Shown here: one piece after another, positions 12,354 through 23,698 of the stretch
How positions within the stretch are numbered: the stretch's first letter is position 1
Layout of the letters: each line of letters begins with the position of its first letter
Assembly: GCA_039090855.1 (NCBI GenBank)
Contig: CM077023.1
Location: 81,877,127-81,941,126 of the forward strand
Direction of reading: 5' to 3'
Source: Macrothele yani
Taxonomy: Eukaryota > Arthropoda > Arachnida > Araneae > Macrothelidae
DNA length: 64,000 nucleotides
Translations under genes and position numbers: made by a program
The notes under the pieces: generated by a model
Databases searched by the model: none
What the model saw: only the letters and a program-made list of their open reading frames with translations
Told to the model about the DNA's origin: nothing

Positions 12354-13623
12354 TGCACTATATTGACAAAAGTCACCGGACACCCGTTCAAAAGCAAATG
12401 AACGAATCCTCTGTTCTTAAGATGCGCGGTACAGCTGCAAACGGTATAAAAACAACCCTGCAACTGACCGCGATCATATCACACTGTGAATTTGAGTGAA
12501 AATGTTGCGGTGGGATAGAACTGACTTTGAGAAAGGAAAGATTGTTGGGTGTTATATTACTGGGTTATTCATAAGAGAAACCGAGAGGCATTTAAACATA
12601 CCCAAGTCAACTGTTTTGGATGTACTGAATAAGTGAAAGACACATGGCGTGCCTGAAGCAGCAAAACGTACCGGCAGAACAAAGAAAATCAGTGATAAAG
12701 GACGTCAAAGCTTCAGGAGAATCGTTACAGCTAATCGACGGAGTACTGCACAAGACCTCAGTGTACAGGTGAGTAAAAATGCTGAAACCTCGGTATGTAC
12801 ACGTACCATTCGCAGAGAACTTCATTCCGTGGGTTACCGTGGTCGTGCGGCTGCTCATAAGCCTTTCATCTCCACTCGGATTGCTACTCGTCGTTTTGCA
12901 TGGTGTAAAGAACATTTATTTATCTTGGACAATAAATCAATGGACTTAGTATCAATGGAAACGGGTCCTATGGACTGATGAATCCAGATACACGATCCAT
13001 CAGTCTGATGGCCGTGTGTAGGTATGGAGGCAGCCGGGGGAACGCTATTTACCATAGTGTACTTGTATTGTTCCTATGGTCAAGTTTGGAGCTGGCAATG
13101 TACTCGTGTGGGGGTGTTCTTCGTGGTATGGTCCCGGCCCATTGGTTATCGTGGACAAACTTGTTAACCAGCACGTCTACCTTGATATTCTGGACAATTA
13201 TGGCCTACCAACTGTGTGGCAATACTATGAAACTGAGCCTTGTTGGTATCAGCAGGATAATGCACCGAGCCATAAAGCTAAGACTGTTACGGCGTAGTTT
13301 GACAATAATTCCGTATCGTGTCTGGACTGGCCAGCACAGAGCATTGATTTTAATCCCATAGAACACCTATGGGATGAATTAGAGTGCCGCATAAGAAGTT
13401 TGGAACCAAGGCCTACTACTAAGCAACAGTTAGCGGAAGCATTATGTACTGAATGGAAGCGCATGCCTATTGCTGTGTTCCAAAACCTTGTCGAAAGCAT
13501 GTCTCGAAGGGTCGGTGCATGCATTAAGGCCAAAGGTGGACCGACACCATACTAATGTATGCCAATAAATGCTGTGTTGTGTTTCTCTTCTAGGTGTCCG
13601 ATTACTTTTGTCAATATAGTGTA
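12354..13623 (+). mobile_element. Tc1-like DNA transposon, element a
   Basis: A 1270-bp element with inverted ends sharing CACTATATTGACAAAAGT, flanked by TA on both sides (12352-12353 and 13624-13625), the hallmark of Tc1/mariner integration. It encloses one transposase gene in the forward direction. Length and gene layout are normal for Tc1. A 3'-end fragment of the same family, in inverted orientation, is at 61284-61567. Confidence 0.95.
12502..13555 (+). pseudogene. Tc1 transposase (element a), broken
   Basis: A DNA-cutting and -joining enzyme of the DDE type. Translation starts MLRWDRTDFEKGKIVG and has an N-terminal helix-turn-helix region, but a TGA stop follows LNK at about codon 44. 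The frame resumes (VPEAAKRTGRTKK to FAWCKEHL), shifts near 12940-13050, then continues from about 13076 with GNVLVWGCSSWYGPGP, a YQQDNAPSHKA box holding the second catalytic Asp, a TAG stop, and SIDFNPIEHLWDELE with the catalytic Glu; the end is RVGACIKAKGGPTPY. The first Asp lies in WTDESRYTIHQSDGR, in another frame. All three catalytic residues survive but the frame is broken at least three times. Canonical length is about 340 residues. Confidence 0.9.
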
Positions 13624-13625
13624 TA

Positions 13626-15839
13626 TGCGTTATAGGAATTCCTTTTTGTCAATGTGTTCCACAGCTTGTTTTGTTGACACTGCTTTTGTATGATCTGTGA
13701 AACACAAGCACGTGACACTCCGAGTTCTTTACATTTATTCAATAGAGAAAATGATCTGTGAATTTGATTCTGAAGTCTGATTATTCTTTGTGCCTTTCCT
13801 TTTTCAGTTCCTTTGAAATATCGATTTTCAGAAAAAAATCTCTTTTGTGAGAATTCAGTTTTATAATAATGTAATTTGAAGATTATTACAAACCATTTTG
13901 TTAGCACAGGAATGAAAACCGATATCCATCAGACAACCATCTTTCATTGTCGAGTACATTTACTATCCTACTATGCATTTTCTCTTTCTGATTTCCCTAT
14001 CCATTTTAAGCCGGAATATCGTCAATATATGGAGATTTGTGCCTTAAATCCATTTATTGCTTTTCCAGCTTCTTCCATCGGTTGAATGAGCACAGGATTA
14101 CAGTGATACACTGTACATTTCCTATGAATGATATTTTGTGACTTAGGTGGAAGTTTGTAAATGCCGTTATCGTATCTTTTCTATCCTTTGGTGACCATTG
14201 TGTGCTAAGATGCCTTTGGAGTTCCTATTTTTTTCTAAATTTTGGATAGAACTTCTGTTTTCTTTACTCGGTTTCTTGTAATTTTTTCTTTCTCCATGAG
14301 TCTTAGCAATTTTACGATGACTAATGTGAACTTGAAAGTCTTTTTCACAACTCTATCAAAAGCATTTCCTGTTCAAATTGAAAAAAAAAATGAAACCGCT
14401 TATTTCTTTAAAATATTCCACGGAAATATTTCCTGCATTTTACTATCGTGGAAACATCATGCAACTGAAAATTTTATCAGTTTTATTTTCATACTGATAC
14501 TGAAAATGACAGCAGATTATTACTTAGCAATAACAGCGAATGATCACTGTTTAAGTATAAGCACATCAGAAATTCTTGCATGCAAAGATACTCAAATGCT
14601 GTTTTTGTTTTTCGCAATTTAAGCAATTTGATTCCTGTTTTGACTATTTCTGAATTTCAATGCGCAAGTTTTCTAGACTATTCTTTAAGATTCAAATATT
14701 TCAAATTACCAACTTGCTCAGCTGACAAAATTCAGTTAAAGTCTTTGTGGTCATTTTTGTTATAAGATTAAACTTATCCCTTTCCACCTTGACGGCTTTT
14801 AAATCAAAGTCACTCATATGAATTGTAACATCTCTTTTCGGGACCTGACTCATACCCTCTAGATTTTAATTTGTTCTTTTGTTTAAAATTTTTGAAGCAG
14901 GTGCGCCTATTGAAGCGACTAAAATGTTGACTTTGAGAGTTTGGCATACAGCTCTGTCATCTGCAGTAATCATTCTGTTGTTGATTGGAAAGTACTCAAA
15001 AGGTATCTGTGAATAGCTCTTGCTAAAATTAACAACAGTAACCCCTAAATGTTTCTTAAAATGGAACGACCTTGAGGAAAGAACTTTTGTTTCAGACATA
15101 AGAAGTACAAGGTGCGGTATTCAGTGGTGAAGGTTGTTCATTCTTTCTTCATGTGTCAAAAAGCGTAAAGAATACAGCTTTGTCGTTTGCATTTAATTCA
15201 CGAGGGTCGAAACTGATGTCCGCAATCCAATTTGTTCCTCATTATAATGATTCCGCTGCCGTTATTTGCCTAAAATTCCATAATGACTAATTCTGGAATT
15301 GCATTCAGTTGAAGAATTCTTATCTCCGTTTTCTCTTGAATTCTGTTCATTTGCAAACGTTTTCGGCTTTTTGTTCAATGTCAAGACCTGTTCTCAGTGC
15401 TTTGAATTCATATCATAACTTTTGTTGACAGTTAACGCAATGATTATGTTGCCCGATTCCGCTTACAGATATTGTTCATGCTAACTAAAATTATTCCTGA
15501 ATGCTAGTTGATGTTATTAAGTAAATTCTTTAAAAACAGTATTGTACGTTCATTAATAAATCCTTTAACCCTAATTATGTAGTAGATCTCTTTAATAAGT
15601 CTATTGTTTCATGGCTCATAATCCAAAATTTGTATTTTTCCCAAAGTAGTATGGAGTTTTAATGAAATTGTTACCTGCATTTTAAGCTTATGGTAGTTGT
15701 AGCTTAGCTTGCTTAATTCAGTTCTTAGCCAAAGGCTCTTAGAGAACTTCGTAGCACATAAATTCCAACTCTTTGAATAATTAATTAACTGCTAACGGCC
15801 AGAAAAAAGAAAAATCAGCATTTCCTTTACTTAATTTCA
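13626..15839. other. AT-rich stretch, no gene seen
   Basis: Includes an open frame of 126 codons at 14242-14622 whose translation is hydrophobic and Phe/Ile/Leu-rich, as AT-rich chance frames are. I see no domain, repeat or RNA feature. Confidence 0.45.
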
Positions 15840-16215
15840 CCAATTAATTCTGTCATTTAATGAAAGGTTGAATCCACTGATACAACGTAGACTTAGTCTT
15901 CACAAGGAATTCAATCCAATGATAGCGGTAGTCGATCGCATATATCTCAACAAGCTTTATATCAACGTTGAACAATTAACTCCTAATCTCTTCTATAAAA
16001 CTCCACGCACGTAGATCTCAGCAACTCCAATGCGCTACATTTAATGTTGCCATTTTATTTTGCTGTGATTCACTGTCATTGTAAAAGATGCACGGGAAAG
16101 TAATGTGTCATTCAGTGGAAAAACGTTTAACCGAGAAGTAGCTAAATTTACATAACGAAAACTCAAAAAGAACGTTATTTAGTGGTATACGTTGCAATGG
16201 CTTGCATTTGGATAT
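15840..16215 (+). repeat. Dispersed repeat, uninterrupted copy (empty site for Tc1-g and the array)
   Basis: Segments of this stretch recur in order around 36.99-42.9 kb. AATTCAATCCAATGA and GTCGATC (15907-15940) match 37019-37046. The AGCTTTATATCA block matches 38250-38262. The GTGTCATTCAGTGG..AAACGTTTAA.CGAGAAGT.GCTAAATTTACATA block (16107-16155) matches 42791-42838. The second locus therefore carries the same repeat opened by a Tc1 element and by the 4.4-kb array. The family is unknown. Confidence 0.7.
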
Positions 16216-16743
16216 CTCCACGTGTTTGACCATTGTACTGTTCTGACATCTGTTCCCCACAGCAGTTGGATGCTTTTGGATTCTCTGTTTCAACTTCCTT
16301 GATGTTTTCCCAACATACTTTTTATCGCAATCTAGTGGAATTTGATTAAATGACGTTCTTTTTGTTCCCGTGTTGTCCTGTGTATTAACAGTTCTTCTAC
16401 TTCTGTTAGTAATCTTTGTTAACTTATTTCGGGCTGTATAGTGGTTTTATTTGGGATGTTTTTAATTGCTTGTTTATGCACTGTTTTTCGAATACATATT
16501 ATGGAATTTTACCGGGAGACGGAGAATACATTCAGCCTTCATCTTTCTGTGAAACATCCACGGAGAAAATTAAACACGCATTCACCCTTCCCCAAAAATT
16601 CATTGCCACAATCATGTACATTAAAATCTCATCGCAGAAATATTCATCGATGAATACAAAGAGATGCTATAAAAATTACTTTTTCGACTTCTGGTATTAT
16701 TCTCAGTTTTAATTTTTTTTTATTTCGAGATTTAGAGACCTGT
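16216..16743. other. AT-rich stretch, nothing recognised
   Basis: No gene or RNA seen. A 98-codon frame at 16416-16712 has no recognisable content. Confidence 0.45.
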
Positions 16744-16975
16744 GAGCATCTAAGGAGTCTCCCGGTCCGGTTGCGAGCGCTCTAGTGGTTAGAGAAACTG
16801 CCCTAAGGCCTGATGGTAGCCGGATCGCCTCCAAGTAGGCTGCGCTGTTCCGAACCACCGAATGCACAGCACTCGCACCGGATGAGCAGTTGGGCACGCT
16901 AAGACGTCGCGCTCCGGATCTTGGACACTCCCGCCCTTTCTCACACTCACAACAAATAAAGTCACGTGTTTGCTA
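16744..16975 (+). mobile_element. SINE-A related copy, diverged
   Basis: Has an A-box-like CTCTAGTGGTTAGAG (about 16780-16795), a B-box-like GCCGGATCGCC, and then the GC-rich body shared with 597-915: GAACCACC, GCACCGGATGAGC and GGGCACGCTAAGACGTCG. Boundaries are approximate, and I found no target-site duplication. Confidence 0.65.
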
Positions 16976-17197
16976 CGCCAGCGCATTTCCTGAATCACCG
17001 TGTTCTGGCGCTCTGTAGTGTGCCGATTCACAGCAATTATCTGGTACTCCAACTTCGGTGACCTGACTACCCCTTATCCCATCCCATCCTCTAAGTTCAA
17101 TCTAACTCGTTTGAGATACACAACACAAAAATTCCCTTGGGAAACAGCTGTTGCGTCTAAACCTTCACTGTTGGTGGAAATCGTACAAGAAACTGAA

Positions 17198-17310
17198 GAG
17201 GCCGCCCCAAATTTTGGGTCACTGGTTCCAGAGAGGGGATAGAGCCAGCACGGTAGGACAAACATAATACCCATGCCTCATCCGGGTTTCTTTTCTTTTT
17301 TTAATGCCCT
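17198..17310 (-). mobile_element. SINE-B internal fragment
   Basis: Carries the SINE-B body on the minus strand (GGGTCACTGGTTCCAGAG, ATAGAGCCAGCACGGTAGG, ACAAACATAAT) and stops where the tRNA-like head should begin, running instead into a pyrimidine-rich tract. It is truncated at both ends. Confidence 0.75.
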
Positions 17311-17370
17311 GTGATGACAATAATTTCATCCATCATGCCGAAAGAACTTTCAGCCTGAGGACCACGAATG
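17311..17370. repeat. Dispersed repeat fragment, inverted copy of 1-58
   Basis: Reverse complement of the window start (CATCATGCCGAAAGAACTTT and neighbouring bases). It lies directly beside a truncated SINE-B. Confidence 0.7.
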
Positions 17371-17439
17371 CATGATATAAAAGCTTTGATTATTTTATTA
17401 GATAAATGGTGTAACTTTGAAAATATGAATACTTTTGAA

Positions 17440-18130
17440 CACCTGTATCAATTCTTAAAAATTTTGCAACTTCGTCACTTCCGTTCTCGGAAACTTCCTC
17501 CTCCTTTATCAAGCTTAAATGCAAACACTTATGTGGGAAAATAGCATTTAAGAACTTCACAGGAAAGTGGAAATAACGAGGAAAAAAGAAAATTAAGATT
17601 ACGAAAAAAATCATTGCTCCGCTCGACTTCCGTTTTCGGAAAAATTTTCCGATTTTCAAAGAAATGCAAATATTTATGGAATAAAATATTTAACAACAAT
17701 ACTGAGCAGAAGGAACATAGCAAGGGGAAGAAAAAGTACAATTACGGAAGAAATCTTCACTCCGTCGACCTTCCGTTTTCGAAAGTTAGAAAGATGGAAT
17801 TCCGTCCTTCAACGCTCCCCCTTCGTCCCCAACAATCCCCAAAACATTTCTGTTCAGTTGTACCACGATCTCGTGTATGACCAAAATGATAACGGAGAAG
17901 ACGGAATTCACGGGAAAATACCATGTCGAAAGAATACAGGGAAATTTTCTCGCCGTCTTACTTCGATTTTCGCAAATTGTCGCCAACAGTTTAAAACTAA
18001 AATACAAACATTTATGCAATAAAATGATATTTAACAACAAAACTGAATAGAGAAAACGTAGCGAGAAAAAAATTACGATTACGGGTAAAAAAATTTCACT
18101 TCGTTTAACTTCCGTTTTTGTATACGAAAT
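17440..18130. repeat. Three diverged copies of a roughly 150-bp repeat
   Basis: The blocks at about 17466-17600, 17615-17790 and 17920-18130 share a CTTCCGTTTTCG-like start, AATGCAAA.A.TTATG, ATAAAATATTTAACAACA and a GAAAAA..TACGATTACG end. Spacing is irregular. They look like old local duplications with AT drift; no coding content is visible. Confidence 0.6.
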
Positions 18131-18355
18131 ACCATCCCCAGCCGGAAAACGACTCCTTCCCATCCAAAAAAATTCTCTTCAGTTTTGCATCGATCTTGAG
18201 AACGACTCAAATGACAAAAAAGCGGGAATCTGCGGAAGAATCTCGTGTATGTTTTTCTTACCTAACACTTCACATCGAAAGATAAACATACATCGAAAGA
18301 AAAATAGTTTATGCTTCAAATGCGATAATACTGTGAAAATGACAAGTTCTTCTAC

Positions 18356-18480
18356 CAGAAAGTATTCTATTAAAAGATATCAGAAAGTATTCTATTAAAA
18401 GATATCAGAAAGTATTCTATTAAAAGATATCAGAAAGTATTCTATTAAAAGATATCAGAAAGTATTCTATGAAAAAATAT
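18356..18480. repeat. 25-bp tandem repeat, five units
   Basis: Four identical copies and one degenerate copy of a 25-bp unit beginning CAGAAAGTATTCTATTAAAA. A recent array, since the first four units are identical. Confidence 0.95.
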
Positions 18481-20022
18481 TGTTTTTTTCGTTGAGTAAC
18501 AAATCCTGATAAGTACGATATGGCTAGCATATTATATTCGTGTTAAAAAAATCCTGTTTTAACCTTACTACGGTACAATTGTATGCCGTAAAAATTTCAA
18601 TTTAATCTTCTCTTCTGTAGTTGTTGTATAAACTACCTCAGATGCGTTAAAGTTTTGCGAACTATATTTCTTGAAACAAACTGATGAAAAGAGGTAAACA
18701 AATAAAAATAATAAGAGCTTAACAGTGAAAAAATAATAAATCAGAGTGGAAAATAGCGAATTCAAGCGCTCTTTGCGAACTTATGTGACGAATTCAAAAT
18801 GAGGAGCAGTTTCCTACATTTTTTCTCTTTTTCTCCTCATTCATTTTGTCGCTGCTTAAAACGGTAGCAGATGTATAACTTTGAGCATTAAGCCATATTA
18901 TCGTTGCCAGGTTCCGCAGTCGCATTAAGCCTCTTTATATGTCTGGTAACTTAACCTTAGCTGAAAGAATGGCGAGACATGGAGCCCTGGCAGAATGGGA
19001 ACATTACACTTCCATAAACTGTTTTCTGACACGCCATAAAAGTCGCAATAAATGCCAGACCTGTCCAATTTCTCTTGATCGCTGCTTTTTAAAAGACAGT
19101 CGCCACATGGAAGTGTTGACTTTTCTTTTCTTTTTCTTTCTTTTTATTTTTCCCCTTCCCCTTCTCTTGAATACTCCGAACATAGGTGAATACCGAAGAA
19201 AATGGGCAGCAAGGGTCGTAAAAAACATGCGATCAGGTGCCGTGAAGCAAAAACTTAGGGACCGTAGCGAAAAACATGACGGTGGCGCAAGCGACTATAG
19301 AAACTTTTTAAATTTTGCTCGGGATTAATATATTAAAAAATATAGGAGTAATTATAGTGTAATTGTTTTTCGAAAATTTTCTGAAATACCGAAGAATTAT
19401 TTAGTTGTAATTGAAACAGCTATACCTATCCAACACTCTAGTCATCGTTTAAAAATATTTGATATGCAGTTTCTTAGGATTTTGGCTAATAAACATAAAT
19501 CATTCTCTTCACGACGGGCATAAGAAAGTAGCAATAAACCTAACACAGTTGAATAAAAAATTTCCTAGGTTTATTACGGATTTTCTACTTCCTCATTCAC
19601 TTCTTTCTACATCGAGAAAGGAGATCACGTATAATTTTTATTCTTAATGTAAACAGAACTGACAGCTTCATAGATTTAATGAGATCTTTGGCCACTTTTT
19701 TTATTTTGTTCAGGCCTTTTAAATAGAAAAGCATTTGGCTTTCATTTGATTTCTAAAGTATTTTATTACAGTTTTGCGTGTCTATTTTCTGAAGTAATGA
19801 ATTTAAAAGTCATTTTTAAGAGTTTGCAAACAATGAAGCCAATTTTCCAATGAATCGATTCCGATGAGGAGATTTTCCCTACTGCTTTTTTATCAACACC
19901 AATTGAACTCATTTTTCCAAAAAAATGAGAGATTTTCCCTCCAAAAGAAATCAATGTGAAGTTTGTTATATTTTTTTAAAGCCAAATCCGATATTTTTCT
20001 ATAATTATAACCCGATGTATGT
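18481..20022. other. AT-rich stretch, no gene seen
   Basis: A 129-codon frame at 18939-19328 is the longest; its translation includes an F/L-rich run from a pyrimidine tract and no domain. Nothing else is supportable. Confidence 0.45.
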
Positions 20023-20064
20023 ATAAACAGCAGTCGCAGTTTATTAACTACGACTGCTGTTTAT
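20023..20064. repeat. Perfect 14-bp hairpin
   Basis: ATAAACAGCAGTCG at 20023-20036 is exactly complementary to 20051-20064, with a 14-base loop. It could be a palindrome scar or a transcript stem; there is no context to decide. Confidence 0.85.
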
Positions 20065-20254
20065 GGTAACTTGAGAGAAAATTTAGCACATTCTCGCAAA
20101 TTTTTGGTCTTGTGTTTTGTTTTTAAAAGGGTCTTTAATTTGCAGAATATCGGGTTAGGTTACATTTAAAGAGTACTTTCTTCTAATAATTTATTTCTTT
20201 TGTGGGATGTTTTATTCTCAAAGAGATCACATGCTAATTTTGTTGGTATAGTAC

Positions 20255-22592
20255 ACGAGTGGCGGAAAACTCGTACACCAGAAAATTGGTACACCGGAAA
20301 ACTGGTACACCGGAAAACCCGTACACTTTCTCGTCCTGCTGAGCAAAGTGCAAAATGCGGAAAACTCTTACACCTTCTCAAGGAGATGCACACACACATT
20401 GCGATTCGTTCCGAGATCTTGTCCAAGTTTACTAATTTTCCTAGCTGAACAAAAAGCAATGTACGAGTTTTCCTCGGGATATCAGTGGGTATGTAAGATC
20501 AAAATGGCACAAAGTTTATGTAGAAGCTAAATCTTGAGTTTTGATTTTAATATTTCGTAAACTCCTACACATTCTCATATAAGGGGATGCACACAAATTG
20601 CGTTTCCTTCCGAGATCTTGTCAGTGTGCGAGTTTTCCTAGCTGAACAAAACGAAATGTACCAGTTTTCCTAGGGATCTCAATGGGTACGTAAGATCAAA
20701 ATGACACAAGGTTTATGTAAAACTTTTTTGACTCCCAAAACCTTGAGTTATGATTTTAATATTTCCCATGTGATAACAAGCAATAGAGGCTGTTAGCAAG
20801 GGCTCAACGAATCGATCTTCAGGTGCTGATCTTTTCAAAAGATTTTAAACTACAACCTGGATATTCCGTATTTCTAAACATTTTATGAAACCTAATAAAA
20901 CGCACACAACGGATTATTCCTCACTATTTACAAACCAGCAAGGCCGAACGCCTTTTTAGAAGATTTTAAGTTACAACCTAGATATTCCGTATTTGTAAAC
21001 ATTTTTTAAAACCTAATAAAAAGCGCTCAATGGATAAATCGTCAGCTCTTTACAAGGCACCTAGGCCGCGGGCCTTTTTGGGAAATTTTAAATTACAATC
21101 TAGATAGTGTGTATATGTAAACATTTTATTACACCTCGTGAAAGGTACCTAACAGATTATTTTTCAGCTCTTGACAAGGTACCTAGGCCGCGGGCCTTTT
21201 AGACTGTTTTAAATCTACCACTTTGATGTTCATAACATTACATAAGTGTTGTGTTTGATAGCTGCACTTTCACTTGGGCATTGAATATTAATTTATAGGC
21301 CCTGTGCCAAGGCATAGATAGGGCTTATTGATGAATAATTGGTGCCAACGTAGAGGCGCAATGTTAGCAACTTGACATGGTTCGTGAACGTTATGAACAC
21401 GAGCTCGACGGAATGAAAACTGCTAAAAAGTCCTAGGGCCTATGAATTAATATCTAGGTTGTAACTTAAAATCTTCTAAAAAGGCCCGCGGTCTAGGTGC
21501 GTTGCAAATAGGTGAAAATTAATCCGTTGAGGGCCGTTTATTAGGTTTTATAAATTGTTTACAAATACGGATTATCTAGGTTGTAAATTAAAATTTCTAA
21601 AAAGGCCCGCGGCCTAAGTGGCTTGTAAATAGGTGAGGAATAATCCGTTGAGTGCCTTTTATTAGGTTTTATAAAATGTTTACAAATATGAAATATCTAG
21701 GTTGTAACTTATCTTCTAAAAGGCCCACGGCCTAGCTGGCTTGTAAAGAGCTGAGGAATAATCCGTTGAGTGCCTTGCATTAGGTTTCGTAAAATGTTTA
21801 CAAATATGAAATATCTAGGTTGTAACTAAATATCTTCTATATAGGCCCGTGGCGTCGGTGGCTTGTAAATATGTGAGAAATAATCCGTTGGGCGCCTTTT
21901 ATTAGTTTTTTTTATAAAATGTTTACAAATACGGAATATCTAGGTTGTAACTTACTTCTAAAAAGGCCCGCGGCCTAGGTGGCTTGTAAATAGGTGAGGA
22001 GTAATCGATTGAGTGCCTTTTATTGAGTTTTATAAAATGTTTAGAAATACGAAATATCAAGGTGGTAATTTAAAATCTTCTAAAAAGATCAGCACCTTAA
22101 GATCGATTCGTTGAGCCCCTGTTAGTTAGACTTTATTGCTTGTTACCACATGGAAAATATTAAAATCATAACTCAAGATTTAAGGAGCCAGAAAGGTTTT
22201 ACATAAACCTTGTGCCATTTTGTCGTACATTTCGTTTTGTTTTGGCGGCCCCGGTGGCGCAGTGGTCTAAGCGATGGCCTCTGATCATTCGTCCGAAAGG
22301 GGTCCGGGTTCGAATTCCGGTGAAGCATGGATGTTGTGTTTGTCTTACGGCACTGGCTCTCTCCCTTCCCTGGAACCAGTGACCCTAAATTAGGGACGGG
22401 CGCCTGCTTATAGCCCATTGAGTTGCTCACGGTGGTCGTTAGACCTCCAATAAAAAAAAACATTTCGTTTTGTTCTTTGTTCAGGTAGGAAAACTCGTAC
22501 TCTTTGACAAGATCTCGGAACGAAACGCAATTTGTGTACATCCCCTCACTTGAGAAGGTGTATGAGTTTTCCGGTGTACCAGTTTTCCTGGA
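20255..22592. mobile_element. Large foldback element FB-B1
   Basis: A palindrome of about 2.3 kb. Both ends carry short imperfect repeats of GGAAAACTGGTACACC type. Inside them is a subterminal module (GATGCACACA..TTGCG, GAGATCTTG, GAACAAAACGAAATGTAC, ATTTTAATATTT) present twice in tandem in the left arm (about 20330-20560 and 20565-20775) and once in the right arm. Then come arrays of about 125-bp units (CCGCGGCCTAGGTGGCTTG, TTGTAACTTA, ACCTAATAAAA) reading one way at 20820-21230 and the opposite way at 21430-22110. The centre (21230-21430) carries sequence related to the FB-B3/B4 units. There is no coding region, so it is non-autonomous. A SINE-B interrupts the right arm at 22242-22459. Confidence 0.85.
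22242..22459 (+). mobile_element. SINE-B, full length with poly(A), inside FB-B1
   Basis: Head GGCGGCCCCGGTGGCGCAGT at its start, B-box GGGTTCGAATTCC, conserved body and a terminal A-run at 22452-22460. A 15-bp direct repeat, ACATTTCGTTTTGTT, lies at 22227-22241 and 22460-22474. Removing the SINE restores the match of the right FB-B1 arm to its left arm. Confidence 0.95.
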
Positions 22593-22601
22593 TCCATAGT
22601 A

Positions 22602-23698
22602 CACAGAAGAACCAAAACATTATCGCCAGCGCGTCTTTATGCAAATCGAAGCAATCGCAGCTAAACGACGGCACGTGTGAAGGTCATAAAACGATATAAT
22701 TAACACCTAATATTGAGCTCTGTTAATCAGTGTTATTCTTCTTCTTCAGATGTTAAGGCAGCGGACTTAAGCGAGTTTGACAGAGGCCAAATTGTAATGA
22801 CGGCTAGGCTTATTGGGTAGCTCACGATCAGTCGTGGTTAGTACCTTCAAAAAGTGGTCTGAGGAGGAAAACCGCAAACCACCGGCAAGATGTGGGCCGA
22901 AAACGGCTTATCGATGCTAGAGGTGAACGAAAGCTATCCCACATGGTACGAGCCAACAGAAGGGATACTATGGCGCAACTCGACGGTAATTTGAATGCTG
23001 GTGATGGGAGTAATGTGTTACAATACACAGTACATCGAACCCTGCAGAAAATAGGGCTGCATAGCCGCAGGCCGCTCCGAGTGCCCATGCTAACCTCGGT
23101 TCACTGTCGAAAGAGCCTACAATAGGCACGCGATCTTCAAAAATGGACCACAAATGATTGGAAGAAGGTCGTGTGATCCAATGAATCACGTTGCCTGTTG
23201 CACAATGTGTTGTACGTGTGTGTCGTTTACCTGGCGAAGTTTTAGCCCCAGGATGCATCGTGGTACGCAAACAAGCCGGTGGAGGAAATGTAATTATTTG
23301 AGCAATGTTCTGCTGAGAAATCCTGGGTCCAGTCATTCAGGTGCAGGGAACTACGACGTCATTTCTTACCAGTCACATCCTTTCATGGCAACGGTAGTCT
23401 CCCTCTAGTAGTGCCTTCTTTCAGAAGGATAATGAGCCATGTCACACTGCCCGGATGGTTCGCGGAACATGAAGAAGACTTACAGGTATTGCCCTGGCCT
23501 CTAAATTCCCCGGATAACATTTCAATCGAGCATCTGTGCTTTGTATTAAAACAGCACATCCGATCTGCGGCAGCTCGGCAATGTAACTTACAAGAGTTAA
23601 AGGATCTGCTGGAAACATGTTTGTACCAGATACTGCATGACGCCTTTAGAAATCTTGTAGCGTCAATACCTCGCCGGATAGGAGCTACACTGCGGGCC
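22602..23698 (+). mobile_element. Tc1-like element b, right end lost
   Basis: Starts with CACAGAAGAACCAAAACATT after a TA at 22600-22601, an end sequence of the same family as element g. The coding region is forward. It breaks off at about 23698, where element c begins; no right terminal repeat was found beyond c, so the 3' end is deleted rather than merely displaced. Confidence 0.85.
22752..23698 (+). pseudogene. Tc1 transposase (element b), heavily degraded
   Basis: Recognisable pieces in order, in different frames: LSEFDRGQIVMTARLIG followed by a stop; DARGERKLSHMVRANRRDT; YTVHRTLQKIGLHSRRPLRV; a region where the usual VVWSDESRF reads VV-stop-SNESR, so the Trp codon is a stop and the first catalytic Asp is Asn; then HEEDLQVLPWPLNSPDN followed by ISIEHLCFVLKQ and DAFRNLVASIPRRIGA. 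At least four frame changes. It is the same lineage as element g, which is better preserved towards its C-terminus. Confidence 0.85.

Noticed and set aside
14242..14622. 126-codon membrane protein
   Set aside because: Phe/Ile/Leu-rich translation is expected from AT-rich DNA, and I see no matching features around it.
22173..22604. 143-codon open frame on the minus strand
   Set aside because: It is a read-through of SINE-B and the FB-B1 arm.
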